64,000 bases of DNA, from assembly GCA_963793675.1 (NCBI GenBank), contig CAWCBA010000001.1:124001-188000 (forward strand). Reading direction: 5' to 3'. Shown one piece after another: positions 11,287 to 20,389 of the stretch. This DNA comes from RPQJ01 sp963793675. Its GTDB lineage: Bacteria; Pseudomonadota; Gammaproteobacteria; Steroidobacterales; Steroidobacteraceae. The translations under genes and the position numbers were made by a program. The notes below the pieces were generated by a model, which was not told the DNA's origin, ran no database searches, and saw only the letters and a list, made by a program, of their open reading frames with translations. Each line of letters opens with the position of its first letter. Positions within the stretch are counted from its first letter, which is position 1.

Positions 11287-12029
11287 GCGGCAACGCGCGC
11301 CTGAACGAGCTCGGCCAGCCGATCGGCGCGGCGCTGCCCGGCTGGCAGCCCCCGGCGCGTCCCGCACAGCGCAGGCTGCAGGGCCGGTTCTGCCTGGTCG
11401 AGCCGCTCAACGTGGCCGGGCATGCGCGCGCGCTGTTCGACGCCAACAGCCGGGACCTTGAGCACCGCATGTGGACCTACCTCGCGTACGGCCCGTTTGC
11501 CGAGTTCGCCCGGTACGAGCGCTGGCTCACCGAGCGAGCGATCGACACCGACCCGCTGTTCCAGGCCTTCATCGACCGGACGTCGGGCAATGCAGTGGGC
11601 GTGGGAGCGTTCATGCGTATCGACCCGCCCGCGGGAACCATCGAGGTGGGCCACATCGCCATGTCGCCCGTGCTGCAGCGTTCGGCGGCCGCGACGGAGG
11701 CGATGTATCTCATGATGCGTCACGCCTTCGAACTCGGGTACCGTCGCTACGAGTGGAAGTGCGACGCGCTCAACGCCAGGTCGCGGCGTGCCGCCGAACG
11801 GCTCGGTTTCGTATTCGAGGGCGTGTTCCGCCAGGCCACGGTCTACAAAGGCCGCAGTCGCGACACGGCCTGGTATTCGGTCATCGACTCGGAATGGCCG
11901 GTGCTGCGCCAGGCGTTCGAACGCTGGCTCGACCCCGCCAACTTCGACGCCTCGGGCCAGCAGCGCGCGAGCCTGGGCGAGCTACGCCGGCCCGGTCCCA
12001 GGGCCGACGGCCACCCGGGCGAGGACTGA
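11283..12029 (+). CDS. GNAT-family N-acetyltransferase
   Basis: The 248-residue protein belongs to the RimJ/RimL-like branch of acetyl-CoA-dependent acetyltransferases. The region IEVGHIAMSPVLQRSAAATEAMYLMMRHAFELGYRRYEWKC with the following ARSRRAAERLGFVFEG is typical. The start is TTG overlapping the ABC exporter stop (TTGA), consistent with translational coupling. Members of this subgroup modify small molecules or protein N-termini. I infer no specific target. Confidence 0.8.
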
Positions 12030-12033
12030 CCGC

Positions 12034-13518
12034 ATGCCGCGCATCGCGATCGGCGGTTTCCAGCACGAGACGAACACGTTTGCGTCGACCCCTGCCGTGC
12101 TCGCGGACTTCGAGGCGCCGGACGCGTGGCCGGGACTGACGAGTGGCGGTGCAATGCTGGAGGCCGTGGCCGGCATCAACCTGCCGGCGGCCGGGTTCGC
12201 GCAGGAAGCGCGTTCGCTGCACCATGAGCTGGTGCCGCTGACATGGTGTTCGGCGCAGCCTTCGGGGCGCGTGACGCGTGCCGCGTACGAACACGTCAGC
12301 GCCCTGTTGCTCGAAGACCTGCAGCGTGCCGGCAGTGTCGACGGCGTGTATCTCGACCTGCACGGTGCGATGGTGGCCGAGCACATCGACGATGCCGACG
12401 GCGAACTGCTGCGACGCGTGCGTGCGCTGGTCGGCCCCGGCGTCCCCATCGTTGCGAGCCTCGATTATCACGCCAACGTGTCCTTGCTGATGGCGCAGGC
12501 CGCCAGCGCACTCGTGTCGTACCGAACCTACCCGCACGTCGACATGGCGGAATGCGGCGCACAGGCAGCGCGCGTGTTGCAGGACCTGCTCGGGCAGCCG
12601 CGCCCGGCGGTCGCGCTCGAGCAGCTCGACTTCCTGATACCGCTCACGTCGCAGTCGACGCTGGTGGAGCCGATGCGCTCGTTGATGGACCAGGCCCGGA
12701 GGCTGCAGCAGTCGCCGTTGCTATCGGTCTGTCTCATGCCCGGCTTCCCGGCAGCGGACGTCGCCGACTGTGGTCCGGCCATCTACGCCTGCGGCTACAG
12801 CGACGCGACCGCGCGCGAGGCGGTGGCGAACATTGCCCGCGAAGTGCGGTCCCGTGAACAGGAGTTCGCGCTCGACGTGTACTCCGTCGAGCAGGCGATC
12901 GTGGAGACGACGGGGCACACGGCGACGCGCGGCCGACCACTCATCCTCGCCGACACCCAGGACAACCCGGGCGGCGGCGGCAACGCGGACACGATGAGCC
13001 TGATCAAGGCGCTCATCGCTAGCGGCACCCGACGCGTGCTCGCCGGCGTGATCTGTGACCCGGAGGCCGCGGCCAGGGCTCACGCGGCAGGAGAGAACGC
13101 GATGGTCGACCTGCGCCTCGGGGCGCACGCGGGCACCGCCGGCGAGACGCCGCTCGTGGCCCGCTGCAAGGTACTCGCGCTAGGCGATGGGCGCTTCACC
13201 GGCACGGGCCCGTTCTATCGCGGCGGGCGCTTCGAACTTGGTCCCATGGCCCTGCTGGAAGTCGGTGGCGTGCATGTCGCGGTGGCGAGCCGCAAGCAGC
13301 AGGCGGCGGATCAGGCCATGTTCCGCCACCTGCGCGCCGAGCCGGCCGATTACGCGGTGCTCGCGCTGAAGAGTTCGGTGCATTTCCGGGCGGACTTCGG
13401 CCCGATGGCGAGCCGCATCCTGGTCGTCGCAGCGCCCGGCCCGAACGTTGCCGACCCGGGTAAGCTGCCCTTTGCAAAGCTGCGGCCCGGCATGCGGACA
13501 GGTCCGCGGCGGCACTGA
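12034..13518 (+). CDS. M81-family metallohydrolase (MlrC-like)
   Basis: The 494-residue protein begins with the family hallmark IAIGGFQHETNTFA and contains DLHGAMV (about 108) and SLDYHANVS (about 143), residues proposed to bind a metal in the microcystinase MlrC family. A second domain contains DTQDNPGGGGNADTMSLIKAL (about 308-328) and the C-terminal RAxFGPMASRILVVAAPGPNVADPGKLPF. MlrC degrades the linear peptides of microcystin, but most family members have no known substrate and may act on other small amides. It starts four bases after the acetyltransferase stop and is cotranscribed with the esterase-exporter group. I chose the ATG at 12034 because similarity starts there; the upstream open frame is antisense-like filler. 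Confidence 0.82.
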   Translation: MPRIAIGGFQHETNTFASTPAVLADFEAPDAWPGLTSGGAMLEAVAGINLPAAGFAQEARSLHHELVPLTWCSAQPSGRVTRAAYEHVSALLLEDLQRAGSVDGVYLDLHGAMVAEHIDDADGELLRRVRALVGPGVPIVASLDYHANVSLLMAQAASALVSYRTYPHVDMAECGAQAARVLQDLLGQPRPAVALEQLDFLIPLTSQSTLVEPMRSLMDQARRLQQSPLLSVCLMPGFPAADVADCGPAIYACGYSDATAREAVANIAREVRSREQEFALDVYSVEQAIVETTGHTATRGRPLILADTQDNPGGGGNADTMSLIKALIASGTRRVLAGVICDPEAAARAHAAGENAMVDLRLGAHAGTAGETPLVARCKVLALGDGRFTGTGPFYRGGRFELGPMALLEVGGVHVAVASRKQQAADQAMFRHLRAEPADYAVLALKSSVHFRADFGPMASRILVVAAPGPNVADPGKLPFAKLRPGMRTGPRRH

Positions 13519-13556
13519 TCGCAGTACACTCTCTCACTCTGGCAGAGGAGACTCCG

Positions 13557-13985
13557 ATGCGCAGGATCCTGGTCGCGATCGACGGTTCGGACACGGCCTT
13601 GCGGGCGCTCGACTTCGCGGTGCAGCAGGCGCGTCACGCGCCGGCGGCGGCGCTGCACGTGCTGAACGTCCAGCCGACGCTGAGCAACTACACCGCGGCG
13701 GAGATCTACGTGACTGCGGAACGCATCCACCAGGTTGCCGTGGAGCGCGCACGCGCGATCCTCGATTCCGCGGCCGAGCGGCTGAAGACCGTCGACTGCA
13801 GTTTCGAGCTCGAGCAGCTGGAAGGCGAGCCAGCTGAGACCATTGCCAACCGGGCCGACGAGCTGGGCTGCGAATCGATCATCATGGGGACTCACGGCCT
13901 GACCTCGTTCGGCATTCTCTTCATGGGGTCCGTGGCACAGAGGGTCGTGCACCACGCCAACGTGCCGGTCACGCTGGTGAAGTAG
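13557..13985 (+). CDS. universal stress protein UspA family
   Basis: The 142-residue single-domain protein starts with RRILVAIDGSD and ends with the ATP-binding type motif GTHGLTSFGILFMGSVAQRVVHHANVPVTLVK (G-2x-G-9x-G-S). An AGAGGAG ribosome-binding site sits 7 bases before the ATG. It is convergent with the TRAP transporter genes. In Halomonas the UspA protein TeaD is encoded beside the TeaABC TRAP transporter and modulates it, so a similar regulatory partnership is plausible here but only inferred. Confidence 0.9.
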   Translation: MRRILVAIDGSDTALRALDFAVQQARHAPAAALHVLNVQPTLSNYTAAEIYVTAERIHQVAVERARAILDSAAERLKTVDCSFELEQLEGEPAETIANRADELGCESIIMGTHGLTSFGILFMGSVAQRVVHHANVPVTLVK

Positions 13986-13993
13986 CTGCGGGG

Positions 13994-15320
13994 CTATTTC
14001 ACGTAGACGTGGTTCGGCAGCCAGAGCGCGATCCCTGGATAGATGATCACGAGAGCGAGCCCCACGATCATGATGAGCACGAACGGGATGATCGACTTGT
14101 AGATGTCGATCAAAGTGACTTCCTTCGGCGCCATCGCCCGCATCAGGAACAGGTTGTACCCGAACGGCGGCGTGATGTAGGCGATCTGGCAGGTGATCGT
14201 ATAGAGGATGCCGTACCAGATCGGGTTGAACCCGAGCGAGATGACCAAGGGCACATAGAGCGGTGCGACGATGATCAGCATCGCGGTGTCGTCGAGAAAA
14301 GTGCCCATCAGGATGTAGGTGAGCTGCATCAGCACCAGCACCTGCCAGGGCTCCAGCCCCCATTTCTCGAGAAACAGGACCTCGATCGCCTTCACGGCTC
14401 CGAGCCCGTCGAAGACCGCGCCGAAGGCCAGTGCCGCCAGGATGATCCACATGAACATGGCGCTCACGGCCAGGCTCTTCCTGAGCGTGTCCTCCAGCAT
14501 CTCGCCGCGTGATGCGGCCCTTGTACCAGGCCACCAGGGTGGCGGCGAATGCGCCGACGGCGGACGACTCCACCATGCTGGTGACGCCCATCACGAACAG
14601 GCCGGTCATCGAGAAGATGATGAACAGCGGCAGGACGCCTGCCCTGAGCAGGCGGATCTTTTCCCCCCAGGTGATCTGTTGCCGCTCCTCGAGCGGCAGT
14701 GGCGGACCGAGGTGTGGCTGCAGGTGGCAGCGAATCAGGATGTAGAGGATGAACAGGCCGGCCAGCAGCAGCCCCGGCCCAACCCCGGCCAGCCACAGCT
14801 GGCCCACCGGCTGCCGGGCGATCATGCCGTAGAGCACCAGCACGACGCTGGGCGGGAGCATGATGCCGAGCGAACTGCCGGCCTGAATGACGCCAGTCAC
14901 CATGATCTTGTCGTAGCCCCGCTTCAGGAGCTCCGGCAGCGCGATGGTGGCTCCAATCGCCATGCCCGCAACGCTCAAGCCGTTCATGGCCGAGATCGCC
15001 ACCATCAGCAGGATCGTGCCGACCGCCAGCCCGCCGCGCATCGGCCCGGTCCAGACGTGGAACATGCGGTAGAGGTCGCTTGCGATCCCCGACTCGGACA
15101 GCATGTAACCCATGTAGATGAACATGGGCAGGGTCATCATCGGATACCAGTTGATCAGCGTGATGGTCGAGGCAAACGGCATCTCGACGGCGCCTTCGCC
15201 CCACAGCGCCAGGGCAAAGACCGTGGCCACGAACCCGATGGCGCCGAAAACCCGCTGCCCGGTGAGCAGCAGGAGCATGAATGTCGAGAACATCAGGACA
15301 GCGATGGTCTCGTAACTCAC
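13994..15320 (-). CDS. dctM: TRAP transporter large permease, DctM type (one frame break)
   Basis: This is the 12-segment membrane subunit that performs sodium-coupled solute uptake. It starts with GTG (VSYETIAVLM) overlapping the small-subunit stop by four bases. Family features are MPMFIYMGYMLSESGIA-like segments, MNGLSVAGMAIGATIALPELLKRGYDK, and AGSSLGIMLPPSVVLVLYG (the conserved GxxxPPS element). The frame breaks near 14512 (KGRIT then GEMLEDTLRKSLAVSAMFMWI); with one extra base removed the product is about 441 residues, normal for DctM. Downstream comes the convergent UspA gene. Confidence 0.9.
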
Positions 15321-15829
15321 GCGATCTCCCTGCCGGTGAACTTCGCCACGTCCTTGAAGAAGATCGAGATCGCCTGCAGCAGCATGAGCACGATCCCCAC
15401 CGTCATGATGATCTTGATCGGCGCCATTGGCGGCGCCCACGCCGAATAGTTCGTCTGGTTGTACTTGAGCGAGTAGGCGCTGCTCGCGACCCCGCCGCGC
15501 ACCATGAAGACCAGGTAGAAGACCAGGAAGAACGCCGTGATCGAGTCCATGAACGCCCGGGTCTTCGGCTTCCAGCGCTCGTACAGCACATCCATCCGCA
15601 CGTGCGCGTCGAGCTGCATGGAGTAGCCGCCACCGAGGATGTAGTAGGCAGCCATCAGGAACTGCGCCAGTTCGACAATCCAGATGAACGGCACGTTGAA
15701 CACGTACCGCGTAAGCGATGCAAACAGCAGCACGCCCATCATGACCAGGGTGAGGTACATGACAAAGTAGCCGAGGACGCGATTTACCGCATCGACGTAC
15801 CGGACGTAGGCCTTGATGACTCTGGGCAT
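15317..15829 (-). CDS. dctQ: TRAP transporter small permease, DctQ type
   Basis: The 170-residue product has four hydrophobic segments and the family feature RYVFNVPFIWIVELAQFLMAAYYILGGGYSMQLDAHVRMDVLYERW (about 40-85), including the conserved HVRMD. DctQ supports assembly and function of the large permease. I start it at MPRVIKAY (15829) because upstream codons are arginine-rich and not conserved-looking. About 130 bases separate it from the upstream binding-protein gene, with which it should form one transcript. Confidence 0.88.
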   Translation of the reverse strand: MPRVIKAYVRYVDAVNRVLGYFVMYLTLVMMGVLLFASLTRYVFNVPFIWIVELAQFLMAAYYILGGGYSMQLDAHVRMDVLYERWKPKTRAFMDSITAFFLVFYLVFMVRGGVASSAYSLKYNQTNYSAWAPPMAPIKIIMTVGIVLMLLQAISIFFKDVAKFTGREIA

Positions 15830-15956
15830 GGCTCGTGCGCTCCCGATCCTGGGCACAGGACGTCAGCCGGGACTCGCCGGCAGGGCGCTCCTCCCCGCAC
15901 CGGGTCCCTACGGCCGGGAAAGAGGCCTGCTGGCCGACTCGCGGCTGGGACCTCGA

Positions 15957-17048
15957 TCAGGTGTAGCGGTACGGGGGACCGGCCTTCGTCATGAGATCGT
16001 TGTAGTCGCGGAAGATCTGGACCACCTTGGCACAGCGTGGGCTGGTCGCGGCGATCTCATCCCAGAACTTGTGCGCCTCCTCCTCCACCGTCGCCCACTC
16101 GGCGGGTGGAATCGTCGTCAGCTTCATCTTCGAGCCCTTGACGCGCAGGTCCGCCTCGCCTGCCCAGTACCAGTGCTGACGGTAGTAGTGGGAACTGTCG
16201 ATGCAGAGCCTGAAGAGCGTCTGCAGGTGCTCCGGCACCTTCTCCCAGGACTTGGTATTGGCGAAATAGGAGCCGATCCAGGCGCCGGAGATGGCATTGG
16301 TAAGGAAGTATGGCGTCGCATCCGCCCAGCCCACCGTGTAGTCCTCGGTGATCCCGGACCAGGCGAGGCCGTCGAGCTCGCCGGTCTGGATGGCCACCTG
16401 CACGTCGCCCCAGGGCAGGGTGACCGGCACTACGCCGAACCGGGCGAGGAACTTGCCGGCGGTCGGGAACGTGAAGATCCGCAGGCCCTTCAGGTCCGCC
16501 AGCTTCCTGATCGGCTTGACGGTGTTGAAATTGCAGGGATCCCAGGACCCGGAGCTGAGCCAGGTCACGCCCTCGACCTCGTTGTAGGCCTCCTGCCAGA
16601 TCTCGTTGAGACCGTACTTGTTGAACAGCGCGGGGACATCCAGGCTGTAGCGCGTGGCAAAGGGGAAGTACCCGCCGAACACACGGACGTCGGTCGGCGC
16701 CGCGATGGAGTCGTCGTCGCTCTGGACCGCATCGATGGTGCCGGCCTGCATGGCCCGGAACAGTTCGCCGGTGGGGACCAGCTGGTCCGCAAAATACAGC
16801 TCGATCACCATTTCGCCGTTGGCGGCCTTGTTGAACGCATCGATGGAAGGCTTGATGACGTGCTCGGCCAGCGCCGGGCCCGCGTAGGTCTGCAACCGCC
16901 ACTTGAGCGTCGTCTTCTTCGAGGTGGCTACGGCCGGTGCGCCCGCCTCGCCCGAGCCCGTTTCCTTCTTGCCGCAGGCGGCAAGCAATGCCGTTGAAGT
17001 CGCAGTGGCGGCCAGGGCCGCCTTCGTCAGGAATGTTCTTCGCTGCAT
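15957..17048 (-). CDS. dctP: TRAP transporter solute-binding protein, DctP type, Tat lipoprotein
   Basis: The 363-residue protein starts with QRRTFLTKAALAATATSTALLAACG, which combines a twin-arginine motif with a lipobox, so it is probably exported folded and anchored to the membrane by a lipid. The body is a DctP-type binding protein (LKWRLQTYAGPALAEHVIKP, VQSDDDSIAAPTDVRVFGGYFPFA, VTLPWGDVQVAIQTGELDG with the conserved region just after the GxFLxRFGVVPV strand). It delivers the ligand to the dctQM permease. Members with this layout often bind organic acids, lactate or 2-oxoacids, but substrate prediction from sequence is unreliable; the divergent ligase/dehydrogenase operon suggests an amine-related or hydroxylated compound. 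Confidence 0.88.
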   Translation of the reverse strand: MQRRTFLTKAALAATATSTALLAACGKKETGSGEAGAPAVATSKKTTLKWRLQTYAGPALAEHVIKPSIDAFNKAANGEMVIELYFADQLVPTGELFRAMQAGTIDAVQSDDDSIAAPTDVRVFGGYFPFATRYSLDVPALFNKYGLNEIWQEAYNEVEGVTWLSSGSWDPCNFNTVKPIRKLADLKGLRIFTFPTAGKFLARFGVVPVTLPWGDVQVAIQTGELDGLAWSGITEDYTVGWADATPYFLTNAISGAWIGSYFANTKSWEKVPEHLQTLFRLCIDSSHYYRQHWYWAGEADLRVKGSKMKLTTIPPAEWATVEEEAHKFWDEIAATSPRCAKVVQIFRDYNDLMTKAGPPYRYT

Positions 17049-17472
17049 CGCGCTCTCCTTCTGGGGATTCAGGTCATACAAGGCTCATCCCAGGCATTCA
17101 CCTTCGTCGCAATGGAGGAGGTCTCGACTACGGTCTCGATTCGGAAGAACCGGGAATGCTGCATCCCCCGGATGCGGTCCCGGACCCTGCTGCTGTGGCC
17201 AGACCCCCTGGGCTTGCTGTTGAGTTTCCGGATGACGGAGGCGCCCTCCTTCGTCACCGCATCGATCGATTCTTGCACGCATCAGTTACGCTCATCAATC
17301 GACCAGAGTCAAATGGGCGGTCGACCCCGGGTGCCACGTGGTGGAATGAGTCCGCCCCCCGGCTGCATTTTCTTGCTCGTAGTTGTGTACGCTGTCCGGC
17401 GGGCCACATGAACAATCACGGGCGGGCGCGCCGCAACACCGGGACAACGCGCCCCTCGTCCAGGGGGTTTGC
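17049..17472. other. 424-base divergent intergenic region
   Basis: No convincing gene is present between dctP and the ligase operon. Several short open frames overlap on both strands (for example minus-strand 17069-17278 and plus-strand 17112-17411), but their compositions do not resemble the flanking genes and none matches a family I know. The region must hold the divergent promoters and probably an operator for both units. I could not identify a clear -35/-10 pair. Confidence 0.5.
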
Positions 17473-18840
17473 ATGGAACCGAGACAGGTACGCAGTGCAG
17501 CCGACGCACGCGCCATCGTCGAAGAGCGCGCAGTGCAGCACGTCAAGGTCGGCGCCTTCGACATCGACGGCATCATGCGCGGCAAGTACATCTCGCGCGA
17601 CAAGTTCCTCTCCTCGCTCGACGGAGGCTTCGGCTTCTGCGACGTCGTGCTCGGCTGGGACTGCCAGGACCAGCTCTACGACAACGTGAAATACACCGGC
17701 TGGCATACCGGATACCCGGACGCTCCGGTTCGGCTCCTGCCGGACACCTGCCGCCAGCTGCCCTTCGAGGACAACGGGCTGTTCTTCCTCGGAGAGTTCT
17801 CGCCGCCCGCGGAAGCGGTCTGCCCGCGCGGCTTGCTCAGGCGCGTGCTCGATCGTGGACGGGCGATGGGCTTCGAACCCTACGTCGGTTTCGAGTATGA
17901 ATTTTTCGTGTTCAGGGAATCGCCCGAGTCGGTACGGGAGAAGCACTACCGCGGCCTGACGCCGATGGCGCCCGGCTGGTTCGGCTACTCCGTGATTCGC
18001 AACAGCACCGGCAGCGACTTCTACCGCCAGCTGCTCGATGACTGCCGCGACATGGACATGACCATCGAGGGATTGCACGAAGAGACCGGGCCGGGCGTGA
18101 TGGAGGCAGCCATCGCCGTGGACAAGGCACTTGCGGCCGCGGACAAGGCCGCGCTGTTCAAGACCTTCGCGAAAGTGATCGCGCAACAGAACGGCTACAT
18201 GGCGACGTTCATGGCCAAGTGCTCGAAAGACTGGCCGGGTCAGAGCGGCCACATCCACCTGTCGCTGAAGTCACAATCCGGCGATTCGGCCTTCTACGAG
18301 GCCGGCAAGCCGCATACGATGAGCGACGCCATGCGCTGGTTCGTGGGTGGCCAGCAGAAGCTGATGCCGGAACTGCTCGCCATGGTCGCGCCGACGATCA
18401 ATTCCTACCGACGCCTTATTCCCGGGTTCTGGGCACCGACGGACTCGACCTGGGGCGTCGAGAACCGCACCACGGCTTTGCGCGTGATTCCCGGGAGCGC
18501 GAAGTCGCAGCGCGTCGAGTACCGCGTCGCCGCGGCGGATGCGAACCCATACGTGATCCTGTCCGCGGCGCTCGCATCGGGCCTGTGGGGCATCGAGAAC
18601 AGGATCGAGCCCGAGCCCGTCGTAACGGGCAATGCCTACGACAGGAAGTATCCGGCGCGCCTGGCGCTCCCGCGCACGCTCTGGGATTCGGCGCAGCGAC
18701 TCAAGGGTTCGAAGATGGCCCGCGACTGGTTCGGCGATGCCTTCGTCGAGCACTTCGCCGCCACGCGCGAGTGGGAAGAGCGCGAGTTCCGCAAGCACAT
18801 TACGGACTGGGAACTGGCCAGGTACTTCGAGATAATCTGA
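17473..18840 (+). CDS. glutamine synthetase-like gamma-glutamylamide ligase
   Basis: The 455-residue protein has the two glutamine synthetase domains: an N-terminal beta-grasp with IDGIMRGKYISRDKF (about 32-46) and a catalytic domain with VGFEYEFFVF (metal-binding Glu residues, about 139), GPGVMEAAIAVDKA, SGHIHLSL (about 258-265) and ENRTTALRVIPGS (about 333). The adenylylation tyrosine motif of GlnA is absent. Relatives (PuuA, GlnA4, IpuC and others) join glutamate to putrescine, ethanolamine or alkylamines using ATP. Next to an aldehyde and an alcohol dehydrogenase and divergent from a TRAP transporter, it most likely gamma-glutamylates an imported amine or amino alcohol. The ATG at 17473 fits the family N-terminus. 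Confidence 0.82.
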   Translation: MEPRQVRSAADARAIVEERAVQHVKVGAFDIDGIMRGKYISRDKFLSSLDGGFGFCDVVLGWDCQDQLYDNVKYTGWHTGYPDAPVRLLPDTCRQLPFEDNGLFFLGEFSPPAEAVCPRGLLRRVLDRGRAMGFEPYVGFEYEFFVFRESPESVREKHYRGLTPMAPGWFGYSVIRNSTGSDFYRQLLDDCRDMDMTIEGLHEETGPGVMEAAIAVDKALAAADKAALFKTFAKVIAQQNGYMATFMAKCSKDWPGQSGHIHLSLKSQSGDSAFYEAGKPHTMSDAMRWFVGGQQKLMPELLAMVAPTINSYRRLIPGFWAPTDSTWGVENRTTALRVIPGSAKSQRVEYRVAAADANPYVILSAALASGLWGIENRIEPEPVVTGNAYDRKYPARLALPRTLWDSAQRLKGSKMARDWFGDAFVEHFAATREWEEREFRKHITDWELARYFEII

Positions 18841-18887
18841 GCGAGGCGGCCTGTCTTCTTCCGTTCCTGCCGGATTCCGTTGCCATC

Positions 18888-20276
18888 ATGACCAACCAAC
18901 GCACGATCTCCCCTGTCGACGGCCGCATCTACGTCGAGCGCACGCTCGCGACACCCGTCCAGATCGAGGCCGCCCTCGAAAACGCACGCCTTGCGCAACG
19001 CGTCTGGCACGCGGTGCCCGTGACGGAACGCTCGGCAATACTTGGTCGTTTCTGTGACGCGTTCGAGGCCCGTCGCGACGCCATCGCCGAGGAACTGTCG
19101 TGGCAGATGGGCCGTCCGATCCGTTACGCGCCGAGCGAGGTGCGCGGCACGCTCGAGCGGGCGCGCCACATGATCGCCATCGCAGCCGCGGCGCTGGCCG
19201 ACATCGACGTCGGCCCGAAGGAAGGATTCCATCGCTTCGTACGCCGCGAGCCGCTCGGCGTGGTGTTCACCGTCGCCGCGTGGAACTACCCATACCTCAT
19301 CGCGGTGAACAGTGTCGTGCCGGCGCTCATGGCGGGCAATGTCGTCGTACTCAAGCACTCGGCCCAGACGCCGCTGTGCGCGGAGCGGTTCGAGGAGTGC
19401 CTGCGCGAGGCTGGACTGCCGGAGGGCGTGTTCCAGGCCCTGCACCTGAGCCACGCGGACACGGAGCGCGTCATCCGCGACCCACGTGTGGATTTCGTGG
19501 CGTTCACCGGATCGGTGGCGGGTGGACACGCCGTGCAGCGGGCGGCGGCCGACCGGTTTATCGGCACCGGGCTGGAACTCGGCGGCTGCGATCCGGCCTA
19601 CGTGCGCCACGACGCCAACCTGGCCCATGCGATCGAGAACCTGGTCGATGGCGCGTACTTCAACTCCGGGCAGTCGTGCTGCGGGATCCAGCGGGTCTAT
19701 GTGCACGAGCGCCTGTACGAGGCATTCGTCGAGGGTTGGCTCGACCTAACCCGCAAGTACGTTCTCGGCAATCCGCTCGACCCGGAAACGACGCTCGGTC
19801 CGGTGGTTCGCACTGCGGCAGCCGAGGAGATCCGTCGCCAGGTCGCAGCCACCGTCGCTGCCGGCGGACGTGCCGTCATCGACGAGAAGGAATTCGCTGC
19901 GAGCAAGGCGGGCACGCCGTATCTCGCGCCGCAGGTACTGCTCGGGGTCGATCACACGATGCCAGTGATGCGGGAAGAGATCTTCGGCCCGGTGGCTGGA
20001 ATCATGCAAGTGGGTTCGGACGCGGAAGCGGTGCGGCTCATGAATGACTCCGCCTTCGGGCTCACCGCGTCGATCTGGACTGCTGACGAAGAAGCGGCCC
20101 TGGCGATCGGCGACCAGGTACAGACCGGAACATGGTTCATGAACCGTTGCGACTACCTGGACCCGGCACTGGCCTGGGTCGGCGTCAAGGATTCGGGACG
20201 CGGGTGCACGCTGTCCGCCGTCGGTTACGAACACCTGACGCGGCCGAAGTCTTTCCACATGCGGGTGAAGCTCTAG
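18888..20276 (+). CDS. NAD(P)-dependent aldehyde dehydrogenase
   Basis: The 462-residue enzyme oxidises an aldehyde to the acid. Visible elements are FTVAAWNYPYLIAVNSVVPALMAGNVVVLKHS (cofactor and oxyanion region, about 128-159), FTGSVAGGHAVQRAAA (about 205), the catalytic Glu motif TGLELGGCDPAYV (about 226), and the catalytic Cys in NSGQSCCGIQRVYVHE (about 261). It starts 48 bases after the ligase stop in the same orientation. By analogy with gamma-glutamyl pathways, it could oxidise a gamma-glutamylated aminoaldehyde, with the acid later released by hydrolysis; this is inference from neighbours. Confidence 0.9.
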   Translation: MTNQRTISPVDGRIYVERTLATPVQIEAALENARLAQRVWHAVPVTERSAILGRFCDAFEARRDAIAEELSWQMGRPIRYAPSEVRGTLERARHMIAIAAAALADIDVGPKEGFHRFVRREPLGVVFTVAAWNYPYLIAVNSVVPALMAGNVVVLKHSAQTPLCAERFEECLREAGLPEGVFQALHLSHADTERVIRDPRVDFVAFTGSVAGGHAVQRAAADRFIGTGLELGGCDPAYVRHDANLAHAIENLVDGAYFNSGQSCCGIQRVYVHERLYEAFVEGWLDLTRKYVLGNPLDPETTLGPVVRTAAAEEIRRQVAATVAAGGRAVIDEKEFAASKAGTPYLAPQVLLGVDHTMPVMREEIFGPVAGIMQVGSDAEAVRLMNDSAFGLTASIWTADEEAALAIGDQVQTGTWFMNRCDYLDPALAWVGVKDSGRGCTLSAVGYEHLTRPKSFHMRVKL

Positions 20277-20389
20277 CGTTCAGGCGTTGGCGGTGCTGCG
20301 TCGGTTCCGGTGTTTCCTCCGGCTCGCGGCAAGGCAGACACGCACTGGCGGCAGGCGACCGACCCGGCACGACGAAACGGAGACGACCG